Part shown: positions 35,888-47,024 of the stretch, piece by piece
Layout: each line of letters opens with the position of its first letter
Position numbering within the stretch: the first letter of the stretch is position 1
Position numbers and translations under genes: made by a program
Assembly: GCA_022385755.1 (NCBI GenBank)
Contig: MU278353.1
Span: forward strand, 124,001 to 188,000
DNA length: 64,000 nt
From: Trametopsis cervina
Lineage: Eukaryota; Basidiomycota; Agaricomycetes; Polyporales; Irpicaceae
Direction of reading: 5' to 3'
Notes under the pieces: generated by a model
Told to the model about the DNA's origin: nothing
Database searches by the model: none
The model's input: only the letters and a program-made list of their open reading frames with translations

Positions 35888-37218
35888 CTAAGGACGTAAG
35901 TAGAGAGGCAGGACGGAGTGGAGTAATGCTGAACATGTGAAGAAGATCAGTCGATAAAGATATGGGACTTGACCGCGCCGCGCTCGTTGCATCCTCTTTC
36001 GTCGCTTCATCGAATACACCAACCAGATCATGTATCTCCAGCCAAATAAATTGACGGTGTCCCTGCCCCCGAAGGTGTTGAGCAGATGCATCAAAGCATA
36101 CGCAGAGTAAACTCCCAAACTCACGCAACATGATAAGGTGCAAACCAATACAGCCATTGCGTCGCCTTGTTCCAATGCCATGTGATTCGAAGAAGCATGA
36201 TCGACTGGGATGCAGTAGGGCGCATTTTGGGATCATTGTTTGACAGGATCTTGCAAAATACCCATAGCGCTGGAGGAACACGGACACGTCCGTTGATTGG
36301 GAAATGCAGGGCATAAGAGCTTGCCATCTGTATGAATGGTCAGAGCACCGTCAATTATCCATCAAATATGACATAGAATGCTTACCTCACACACGTTCTG
36401 AGCAGTTCGTCCTGTGGAGTATATATCATATGCATAGGGATTGACACTGTCTCTACCTTCGGGAGGGTCATAATGGCCTCCAAAAGGCAGATAGGGAAAA
36501 CAAATGTCTCCGTGACCCCCTCTTGGTGGCGGAGGTAGTTGTTTCGAGCTGCCAAAATCAATGAGATAGCATTTTGACTCTTCCACCGGGAATGGAGATG
36601 TTGGAAGCGGTGGTGTGCGGCAGATCACCAGGTTGTCTAAATGGATGTCCTGCACATAGCTGAGAGAGTATATGCTGGCATTATGAATGCACACACTTAC
36701 GAAGTGAGCTATCCCATTCTCATGCATGAACTCAACCCCCTGAACTTTATGAGCATTGGAGTGACGAGGCATAGGGGTTTACTCACTTGCAGCACTTGCC
36801 CGATAACATCTGTCAGAGTGTCCAATGAATGCCACGGCATGAATGCAGCTTCATGCAGCCATGGCATTACAATAATGGTGGTCTTGCTGCACGGGATAAT
36901 TTCCACCGGAATGGTGTGGTTGCGACTGGATGAGATAGCCAGCAGACACTGCAGAGCATGGATTTCCATACGGGCAAGTACATTACCAGCAGACTCCAGC
37001 AGCTCATTGTCAACAGACTTCAAGACAAGCAATGTGCCATGTTCATCAAAATATGACCGTATACGCTGCCACATATCCTTTTCACATTCATGTCATCAAT
37101 GCGGTCCAACACAAGTAGGACAGCAACGAACCAGACGATCTCTGTATAACTTCCAGTGTCGGTCTACGGGAATTTGGAGTTCCTCCTCGGACCATTGGTA
37201 CAGCTGAATACCACTCAT
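35888..37218 (-). CDS. Kinase-like protein, copy 5 of 6
   Basis: Inverted partner of copy 3. Starts MSGIQLYQWSEEELQIPVDRH. It carries the same ELLESAG insertion before alpha-C, the catalytic loop HFDIHLDN, LIDFGSSKQL, NPYAYDIYSTG and RPTASQS. All exons are open. In the last exon it lacks six codons that copy 3 has between MQR and RRGQVPY, an in-frame deletion that leaves the tail (LFGWRYMIWLVYSMKRRK and a hydrophobic end at LPLYLRP) intact. In-frame loss rather than frameshift argues for selection to keep the tail. Confidence 0.72.
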
Positions 37219-37676
37219 CTAGACAGTGGAGGATAGACATACACGAGGATGCACCGAAATTGCGAGTTGTTGTTAGTCAGTCACGTGCGACCCGAGTGAG
37301 CAGATCTGAATCATCGGATCAACTATCATGTTATGTTATCTGAGGCAGCATACAGTAGTGCATGGGGAGGGATAGTCTGATAGCAAGCGGCACATTAGAC
37401 GGAGGAGGCGCCGCGTACAAGAGTCGAGCCCGCGAGAAGCGTGCTGAAGGCATCGACAAGCGCGTTGGCGGGCGGGCGAAGACGCCGGTGCACGGCAAGG
37501 AAGAGCGTAGAAGCAAAGTATGGATGGGAAATCGAGAGGCAGAGGGGACAACTGTCCGTGAAAGGCAGGGTCTTTGAAGAGAAGTTCAAGATGAGAGGTG
37601 TCCGGTCGAGAGAGCAGCCGAGACGGGAGAAAGAGACTTGAGAGGAGATGAGAGGCCAGAGGGATGAGACGAGAGA
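37219..37676. other. Right-arm-only insert, no supported gene
   Basis: Sequence between kinase copy 5 and the SNF2 relic B flank that has no match at the equivalent left position, where the helicase fragment and kinase copy 2 lie. On the minus strand it is very pyrimidine-rich, like a fungal 5' leader. Open frames here have no known domain. Confidence 0.4.
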
Positions 37677-38154
37677 TATAGGCAGGTCGAGAGAAGGACA
37701 ATGCGAGAGCGACCAGAGCAGAGAGGGATGGGACGAAAGGCCCGGGCGAGGCGTACAGCTCTCGTGGCCGGGTTTAGTCTTGGAGTCGCAGGCTTGTGCA
37801 TCAGAGGGATGCGCGCCGCGCGCACAATAGCAGTCAGTCAATGTCTTCACGTTAAAATATGACGATAAGGATGAGCAGAGGACACTGCAGCAATCCTTCC
37901 ACAAATCCCAACCCTGTCTGTGGAAAAGGACGTCAACGCTATGCTACGTAATAATCGAGAGCCTACAAATACACCTGTGGGGCGCGCGACCGACATTCCT
38001 TCGCATTTTATATCGGTGCTACGCCTTGAATGATATGTACTGTACAACACATCGTGGAGGCGGTTCAATGTGAGAATACTTGCATAGTCGGTACACCTTC
38101 TTGTGACATTGGTGTGACAGACGCGTCCGTGACATCTACACACGGCGAACTTCA
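37677..38154. repeat. Upstream flank of SNF2 relic B
   Basis: Inverted counterpart of 13557-14049; contains the old 5' region of the remodeller with the ACGCGTCCGTGACATC stretch. No gene seen. Confidence 0.6.
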
Positions 38155-39540
38155 ATGTCTGCCTCCGACGACACAAATTCCATACCGGAATCTCCAATTA
38201 GACTTTCTGTCACCAAAATCACGTCTCGCCTGCTCGTTCAGGAGCTACGACATACTCTGGTTGAAGTTGAGACCCTCATGGCGAACCGACGACTGCGAAA
38301 ACGCCGTTCGAAAGAGTACGATGAAACTCCTGCCTCGTCGAAAACTATACGCCTTCGTTAGCCAAGAAGAAGCAGACGCCTTCGGACTATACTGGCTTCG
38401 AGGAGACGGCGGAGACCATAGCAAAGAAGGCGAAGGAGGATAAGAAAGCAGTGAGTCCGTCGTTCGCAGCGTCGTACAACAAGTGACACAGAACCATAGT
38501 ACACATTTCTTACCCCTCCTCCAGCCCTCAAGCACGTCCTTCTCCTCACTCGCCAATAAGCTCGCGGCCTCCGCAGACTCCGGCTCCTACAAAGCGCTGT
38601 CCGACATCTCATCGCAGCCCTCGCTGATCCGGAACGGTGGAATGAAGGACTACCAACTGCGCGGGCTCTCGTTTCTGGCGCATGTGCATGACAGCGGCAT
38701 GAACTGCATCCTCGGCGACGAGATGGGCCTCGACAACGTCTGCCCGCTCTTCGTCATCCGCACCTGGTAGCGCGAGCTCAAACATGGCTCCCCTCCTACA
38801 CCCCGCATCTCCACGCGCAAGAATCCGAGTGCACGCGTCTGAAGCTCGCAGTGCGCGCCGGCACACTTACTTCTGTGTGACGACATACGAGGGGTATAGC
38901 ACCTAGACGAAGGCCACCGCATCAGAACGCGCAAACACGGATCATGTACAAATAACACAGTACGGCTCAATATACCGGCTCATACTGACGGGCACACCCG
39001 TGCAGAACAACCTCGTCGAGCTCTGGGGCCTTCTGCACTGGCTATCTTCACCTCACATACTGCACGGGCCTTCCACGACTTGTTGGTATCAGGCAGTGCA
39101 CGTACGCGCTGCTATTCCTCGCTGCCACAGAGAAATAGCTCATGACGTTCTTGCCGATGAGCGAGTTGTAGCGGTCTTGGACGTCTGGGCTGAACGCGCC
39201 GGTGGCAATGGGCAGGGGTACGTACTATGACTACGTCTACATATTGCAGTGGTGCTCAGACACGAACTTACTTTGACTTCTATCACCAGTCGTCCATGCA
39301 GATTGTCGCGGGCTATCGAGCGCAGGCGCGAAACGGATGCCTTTGTTTTCGTGCCCGCATCACCAATGGGAAGAGTGTGGCGGTATGCTCTTCAGGTGCG
39401 TACATTCATTGTGTGTACGTGTAGCAAGATATCGAACGCGAACTTTGTAGATGCCGGACATGCCAAGCGCATATTGCGAGGAATGTCTACCGCCAGGCCA
39501 GACACATGCAATCGGCGACACCATTCCTGAAATGTGAGTT
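38155..39540 (+). pseudogene. SNF2-family chromatin remodeller relic B
   Basis: Better preserved than relic A. Reads MSASDDTNSIPESPIRLSVTK through RRLRKRRSKEYDETPASSKTIRLR, then a TAG and a frame change; the old frame continues as KKKQTPSDYTGFEETAETIAKKAKED. After an intron: NGGMKDYQLRGLSFLAHVHDSGMNCILGDEMGLDNVCPLFVIRTW and a stop, with Walker A (GKT) deleted as in relic A. Farther on, LTGTPVQNNLVELWGLLHWLS (SNF2 motif III region) survives at about 38973-39050, followed by a jump to unrelated sequence and a degraded Cys-rich end. Relic A keeps the CRTCPSAYCGDCLPP end better. Non-functional. Confidence 0.78.
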
Positions 39541-39850
39541 CTCCTGCTCGATAGCTAGTGTTAATTCTTTCTTCATGCCTATGCGCCATACTGTTATCAA
39601 GGCTCGTTCTGGGCTGAGGCGAGGCGCGGTTTTGTTTGGGAGGACAATGATTCGCTTTCTCTGGCGTTGTAATATAGAATATAATATGATATACCCGGAA
39701 TCGTGCCACGATGCTGAGTTGAATCACGCTCAGACCTGCGTTCGGAATCGAACTTGGAACTCCTCTGATGGCTGTGCACAGTGTATGTAGCACTTGCATG
39801 CGGTAGGTGCATCCTCATATTTGTCTATCCTCCCCTTTGACAGTGCCTAG

Positions 39851-41170
39851 ATGAGTGATAGCGATCTTCAGCTGTACGAATGGTCGGAGGAGGAGTTACA
39901 AATCCCCATCGACCGACGATACAAGCTGTACAGAGATTGTCTGGTTCGTCACAATCCTGCCTATGTTGCACGGCACTGATGGCATGAACATTGAACAGGA
40001 TTACTGGAAGCGCATACGGTCTTATCACGATGAGAATGGTACGCTGCTGGTGCTGAAGTCCGTTCGAAATGAGCACTCTGCAGAACTCCACGTTTTGCGG
40101 TCTTTGCTGGCCATCTCATCCAGTCACAACTATACAATCCCGGCAGAGATTATTCCATGTGACAAGACCAGTATTATTGTAATGCCGTTTCTAGAGTCAA
40201 TTATATATATCCCATGGTATTCTGTGGACACTCTGATGGGCGTTCTCCAGCAACTGTTGCAGGTGAGGAAACCTCCATGCTTTGAACCTCTACTCATCAA
40301 GTGCAGGGCCTTGAGTTCATGCACGAGAATGGGATAGCACACTTTGTAAGTGCACATATTCATAACGCCATTGTATGCTCTATAAACTGCGCACAGGACA
40401 TCCACCCAGATAACTTGGTGGTCTGCCACGAACCACCGCTCCCGACATCCCCATTACCTGCGCAAGTGTCAAAGTGCTACTTTATTGATTTTGGCAGTTC
40501 AAAGCAACTCTTACCCCCACCGAGAGGGAGCCACGGAGATATTTGTGTTCCCTTTATGCCATTTGGAGGCCATTTTGTACCTCCCGAAGGTGGAGAGAAG
40601 GTCAATCCCTATGCATATGACATATACAGCATGGGACGAAGTGCTCGGAACATATGCCAGGTGAGCATTCTATGTCATATTCAGTGGGTACATTGATTAA
40701 GCCTCGACCATTCATGGAGATGGCAAGCTTTTATGCGCTGCATGACCAGAAAATGGGGCGTGTTCGGGTCCCTCCAGCGCTATGGGAGTTTTGCGAGATA
40801 CTGGCAACCAAGAATCCAAGGTCGCGTCCTACCGCGACTCACTCGCTCAAGCTTCTCCGTATTGCATGGTATTGGAACAAGATGACGCAATGGCTATATT
40901 GGTTTGCACCTTATCAACTTGCGTGAGTTTCAGGTTTACTTCACGTGCATTTTGATGCGTCTGCTTAGCACCTTTGAGGGCAGGGACGTGGTCAATTTGT
41001 TTGGGTGGCGACACGTGGTCTGGTTGATATATTCGATGAAGACGCGCAGGAGCAACCGACGACCAGTGCAGGGGATGCGGCGTGTCCAAGTCCCATATAT
41101 TTATCGACTGATCTTCTTCACATGCTCAGCATTACTTCACTCTGTCCTGCCTCTTTACCTGTGCCATTAG
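39851..41170 (+). CDS. Kinase-like protein, copy 6 of 6 (reference model)
   Basis: Exons 39851-39943, 39999-40262, 40307-40345, 40397-40660, 40720-40922 and 40984-41170 join in frame to 349 residues. Start MSDSDLQLYEWSEEELQIPIDRR. No Gly-rich loop is visible, but beta-3 Lys (LLVLKSVRN), alpha-C Glu (AELHVL), GLEFMHENGIAHF then DIHPDN (HxD....N), FIDFGSSKQL, PPEG, NPYAYDIYSMG and the late RPTA Arg are in order and at normal spacing, so a catalytic kinase is plausible. The last 62 residues are basic then hydrophobic (VVWLIYSMKTRR; IYRLIFFTCSALLHSVLPL), which could be a membrane tail. No signal peptide. Substrate and pathway unknown. A basidiomycete-specific kinase family is the best description. 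Confidence 0.75.
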
Positions 41171-44100
41171 TGATAGTACAATTCGCAATAGATACAGTGA
41201 AAGTGAAAATACGTGTTTATTTGGCATACGGCTTCAAGCAGCATGGCTGCTTGCACAATGGTATATCGCAATATTGTGATGTAATTGCCACGCGAGATGC
41301 TATTCCGTGTAGTGTCACTCGAGTCAAAGTATCGGGATGGACATTCTCGCCATTGGTTCTCTCGCCACAGGATACACACGTTAGAGGGAACTGCAAGAAA
41401 AGAAGCATCTTCGAGTATGGCACCATCGGAAAGAGATAGTCCGCGTGATAGCAATACACCGGATAGCAATCGCTCTGATAGAGGTAAACAACACAGCGGA
41501 TTCCTCGCGTTACCTATGAAGAATTGTAACTTTATAGACAGTGAAAACGTAAGTTGAAAAGTAGTGCGCACCTCGAAAGTAGAGCAAGACGACCTTTGGG
41601 CTGTCCGTTACGCGGTGCAATGGTAGTGCTCGCCGCAACAAGAGTCACACATTACCGCCCTCAGCCGGTTGGATCTCTTCACAAGATATTGTTTTCCTGC
41701 GAGTAAGTGTCCTTGTTCAAGTCCCAAGAACGAGCTCCTGGAGGAACATGGCCTTCTTTCGCGCACCATCATAAGACACTGCACATCAAGACTTAATGAT
41801 TGGCAAGAAAGTCGTGAAAAATGTACACCAGCCTTGTAAGCCCACAGGGTAGCGAAAATTGATGAATGAATGCAGCCAAAGCAAATCGCTGTCCTTGGAC
41901 GTCTTCCAGGTGCGTTCGGACAAAACATACAAGGTGCTCAGTTTCGGAGTTGCTCAAGCAGACCATAAAACCGACCTGGACGGTTCAGCATGCTTGTCGC
42001 GGTCGTCTTCGTGAAGGAGCAGTGCTATGCTACGACCATGAAATAGCCCCCTTGACGTTAAAAGAGTTGCGAGGGAAGACGTGCCATGATGATGATGGTT
42101 AGGTTGAGGTCTTTGCTCCCTCATTATCGAACTAAGTGCTCACTAATTGAAGACATGGTGGCGATAGCATTGTCAAAGCTGCATGCACTATGTGAGCCGT
42201 TATCTGAACTTGGCGGTCATAACGTACCGTACTGTGGCTAGCGAACATTGCGATCACATAGACGCCAGTCTTTGTGGCGCTGGTTCATATCACGTGTACA
42301 AGAGGACGCTAGTCGGGAGTTGTCCTTCCAACTTGTGATCATCCTTGACCGACATCTCACCCTCATCTTCGGGGCCTATGGCGAAAAGAAAGTTCAGACC
42401 ATAGATTAGTTTGTGCGCAGACACACTGTTGCAACCCCAGTTTCCATCTCACCTCGACCTGCCGCAGACTGGCACCCTCCCTTTTCAAAATATATCCATA
42501 AAGTGCCCTTCGGTTGCTTACCCGTATCGGTATCACTCCCGGAGACACGCTTTTCAATGCGACTTAGTCAGTTATCGGACCGGCCTACGGATTTGGAGGG
42601 TTACATGCAGTGAGTTTGTCCACATGATACTGCAAATTTTACAGCACTGTTCTCCGTACTAGAGCTATAACGGATACGTTTTGGCAATGATACATCTTTG
42701 CGATGGACACAACGGGTCATCTTTTGGATATTAGATCTCAAGGTTTATGAACATGGCCTCTTAATCACAATCGTGGGATCCTGCTAGGTCATCAAACAAG
42801 GAAGTGCTCCAACTGCAGAACTGCAGAAGGATTAGTGCGATATCCTCCTTTCGATGTCTACGGGGTCCCTGTCGCGGATTTGGAGCGCACGAATTGCACC
42901 GTGCATGTATACAATCTTAGTGTGGCCAAACCTCCGAAACGTTCCATTATGCAGAATCATCGCTCAACCTCCTCCTACCTTTCTTCCCGGCCCACGACCA
43001 CCGATGTGTGATGAATCAATCATATCGAGTTGCGTAGCACTGGGCGCACACCGCATCAGGGACCACACTGCTTTTCTGACATCCAAATGACTCTTGGGAT
43101 CTGCAGCTTCTGGTGCTTCTGCCCAAGACACTCGGTCATATCTCGTCATTGTGGCCGGCGCCACCAATTTTTACTTGTCATTCATGCCTGTCGGTCGTAC
43201 TGCGTACAGTGTGAGGCTTGAACCTTGAAGGAACTAGATCTTCAGTGCTGTGAACTGTCCTTGATCAACGTCATCGCTACGATGCACGTTGCGCCGAGGA
43301 CGGTCGGGACGCTCAACTGGTACGTACATGACCTTCGGGACGATCCGCTGCACTAGTGCTGATTTCGCTACCTCTCTATCTGTATTTGCTATAGCTGAGT
43401 CGTTATGGTTCGAAACTGCGATCTTCATACCCACGATGCTCTGGCCACCAAGGCGTATAGACCGGTATCATAACGGCGTATCAACATGATCCATAGAACT
43501 GATACCCACACGGCAACCTTGCTTTTTCGATATGCAATGGGCTCTTGCATTCCTCCGATTCACCGGATGGGCAACGTTGCGACCTTACAGTACGTCTTTC
43601 AACCAGAACCGTCGAAGACTCAGCAGTTTCTGGTTGTATCATACGTACAAACCTACCAGGTCAGCGGGAATCTCGTACCGATTCTTGACAAACGACACGA
43701 ACAGCTATCCCAGCGCAGTACGCCTCAGATGCGAAATACTCCGGTCAGTTCACTATCATTGGTATTGGGCAGGTCCCGGACGGTACTAGCTTGCGAGCTG
43801 TCAGTTTGCCACCGAAGTTCATGTATCTGCAATACCTGACTGGTTCACCGGTGGTTGACCGGCTGGTAGCCGCACAGCATGACGGCCATCTACGAGCACT
43901 GCACAATAGAAACCGGGCTCGGAACACGTTCCCCGAGGCTTCTGTGCCAACCGATGCGAGCCACGGACGTTGCGAGCACAGTACTATGCAGTAAGATAGA
44001 TTGTACGCAATGGAAGCTGTAGTGCAGCCAATGTGCGACCGTCGAGTGCACTGCTATCTGACAGAGTACACGTACCTACCTGCTTGACACTTACGAACTG

Positions 44101-44518
44101 GATCAGCCTTGCTGTGTTCTATTCTCAGAGGAGACAGTCAGCCAGTCATGGGAGTGTTGTTGCGTGAGACGTAGTTCAAATGGCCACATTGTATGACGGT
44201 CATTCTAAGCGTAATAGGATGCACGCTTACCAAGGACGCGCGGACACTATAGACACATGTCACAAACATACGTTATCATTTTCTCTACCATGTTTCCCGC
44301 GTTCCTCACCGAAATGCGTTTCTCTGGACACGCACCCAGCGGAGGAGTGATATGATTGGGTTTGATCAGTTTGATCGACGACCCAAATGCGGAACAGACA
44401 CGCTCCAGCACGCATGTGCGTCACCAGCCGAGTTACAGCAGCGCGAGTTTGCCCAACGCAGCCTGCGTCACCTCTCGCATTCGACCCTCTACCATCTTGA
44501 ATACCCCTCGGCACACCG
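41171..44518. other. 3.3 kb without a recognisable gene
   Basis: Open frames are short, on both strands, and without paired splice sites. Two regions (42854-43221 and 43486-43994) have somewhat longer overlapping frames that could be eroded genes, but I recognise no domain and cannot join exons. The stretch separates the duplicated kinase block from the more GC-rich right third. Confidence 0.45.
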
Positions 44519-47024
44519 ATGTCGCTATCGCATCCGGACGAAGGAGAACACTCGACGACCTCGCCTGTGTTCTCGCCAGGCGAAGAGTCGGACCAGCCGA
44601 CGCCAATTGTAGAAGCGCCGGAACCAAAACCTGGACTGGACGGAACGCCTGTGCGATGTAAGTGCCAGTATTTGTCTGAGCTGAAGGTCGGTTGTAAACG
44701 AAGGGACGGTGGTGCTGAATAGGGTTCGACGTGGGTATGCTCTGCACTTGGGGGGACAGAAGCTGATGGGCTCGTTCACCGGCTTGTAGGCTAATAGACA
44801 AGAGCCATATACCCGTATAACACCGTTTCAAGAGAAGCATGACACGAGCATTGAGTACGTTTTGCGGTGGTTCATTATCCATATGAGGAAAACTTGAACC
44901 CCTTCGTTGCAGATTCTTCTACAAGCCTATAACACTTTCGGTGCTTGGCGTTGCGCTAGCGATCCTCGCATATGTTGCCACTACGCAGGACGTACTTGAG
45001 GAGGGAGGGGACAAGAGACGAGTGTACGTTTGTGCTTCATACACCTCCCGCTACTTAATGCCAACGGAATTGCAGTGGTGCATACGCCGCGATCGCAGGT
45101 TTCCTGCTGTTTGGAATTATTCAATTCAGAGACGGGCCCTTCATCCGCCCGCACCCAGGTTAGTCCCCCCACGCATCCTAGCACCCTCATGCTGAGGTAT
45201 ACCCACCCTGGCTAGCATTCTGGCGTCTCGTGCTCGGGATCAACCTCCTATACGAGCTCGCGCTCGTCTTCCTGCTCTTCCAAGACCTCGACTCGGCGCG
45301 CGCGATGATGAAATACATCGACCCGAACCTCGGGAGGCCGCTGCCGGAAAAAAGCTACGCGGAGAACTGCGAGTTCACACCGGTCAACATCTGGGTACGT
45401 CTATCTATCTACCCGCCGTGCTGTCCATCTCGCCATCCATCTCGCTCTGCTAAATCCGTGTTTGTCGTGCGATGGATGGACACAGAACGCGATCGACATC
45501 TTCTGTCTCGCACACGCCCTAGGCTGGTTCGGCAAGGCCCTGATCCTGCGCGATTACTGGTTCTGCTGGGTAAGCCCTCACCCGCGCGCATGTCGTGCGT
45601 GCATGTGTGTGTACGCGACGCTGACGCACGGCCCCCGGCTAGATTTTGAGCATCGCGTTCGAGTTCGCGGAGTACTCGCTGCAGCACCAGCTCGCCAATT
45701 TTGCAGAGTGCTGGTGGGACCATGTAAGCCGTCCTACCTCTTTTTCTACCCGTGCCCGTGCCCGCGCGAGTCTGCCCACCGTGGCGACGGCAGCAGCGGC
45801 ACCCGGGTCTCTGGCCCCGCCACAACAACCGCTGACTGCATGACTGACTGATGACGCTGTGCGCAGTGGATCCTCGACGTCCTCATCTGCAACTGGCTGG
45901 GCACCTACCTCGGTACGTGGTCGGTCATCACACCCAGACTAGGTTTCATTATGCTCACCCGGCGACCTAAACGGCCAATTTAAACTCTAAATTTGTCACG
46001 CTCGCTCGCTCGCGATCTACAGGCATGAAGACATGTCAATACTTCGAAGTAAAGGTGCGTCACTCCATTCCATCATGACCCCGGGACTACACACGCGCGC
46101 ACGTTACTCCGTCGTCGCGGTCCTGGGAATATCTGCTGCACACGCTCACTGACGTTTCGCGCCTCTTGAAAAACCGTCCGCATCCTCGCTTCTCGCGTCT
46201 TCGCGCCGCTTTCTCGCCCGTGCAGCAATACACCTGGCGCGGATTCCGCCAGACGCGGGGTCTCCGGGGGAAGGCGCGCCGCGTCGTGAGCCAATTCTCG
46301 CCAGCAGACTGGACGACGTTCAAATGGGAGGGCACAGCCGACTTTACGCACTACCTCACCGTCGTCCTCCTCCTCACCGTCTTCCTCGCCGCGGAGCTCA
46401 ACCCGTTCTACCTCAAGGTGCGTCTCCCGCCTTTTTTTCATTACCCAAAAAAAAAAATTCTATTTGGGATTTGGGCGGGCGGAAGGCCAAAAGACGAACG
46501 GAAGACTGATTGACTGACGGCGTGGCGATATCGTGGCGTTTACAGACCCTGCTATGGATGGAGCCCGAACACCCATTCGTCATCGCCCGCCTCGCCGGCG
46601 TGTTCCTATGCGCGCTGCCCGCAGTGCGCGAGCTGTACCTATACACGGGCGCCCCAAAGTACGTCCCTTCCTCCTCCCGTCTTCCGAACACGAATAACTA
46701 TTACTCATTCACAGACGGGCGGTGCGCATGGGCCAACACGCGTGGCTGCTAATGGCGACGATCGCCACCGAGCTGCTCGCGATCGCGAAATGGTCCAAGG
46801 GGCAGTTCCACGAACCGCTCCCGCGCGCCGTGCAATGGGCATGGACGCTCGGCGCAGCGTTGTTGGTGCTCTATCCTACTGTCGCCGTGCGTTTCCCTGT
46901 TCATTTTGTTGCGATCGAGCGTGGGGGTGCTGACGAGGGTTTCGTGGGCATGCAGTTCGGGATACCCGTGATCAGGCGGTATTTGCGCCGTCAGTCGCGG
47001 AAGACGAAGCCCAAGGCGCAATAA
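44519..47024 (+). CDS. Phosphatidylserine synthase, base-exchange (PTDSS) type
   Basis: ER membrane enzyme swapping the head group of PC or PE for serine. After a polar N-terminus ([16 protein letters not shown]) come [153 protein letters not shown] and WTTFKWEGT. The ECWWDHWxLDxLxCNxxG block is diagnostic of Pfam PSS (PTDSS1/2). Eight or more hydrophobic spans. At least eight introns. The first junction is unresolved: the strong GTAAGT donor near 44657 puts a stop in frame, so a weaker donor (before VRC or after SELK) or a different start is used. Animal and plant-type enzyme, in contrast to the yeast CDP-DAG-dependent Cho1. Confidence 0.9.

Noticed and set aside
11284..41571. Kinase cluster as a secondary-metabolite or CAZyme gene cluster
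   Set aside because: No synthase, transporter or tailoring set accompanies it; the P450 is over 19 kb away and the LPMO and protease belong to the ordinary island.
43395..43430. GGTTCGAA box as a possible tRNA B box
   Set aside because: No A box at the right distance and no cloverleaf can be formed by eye.
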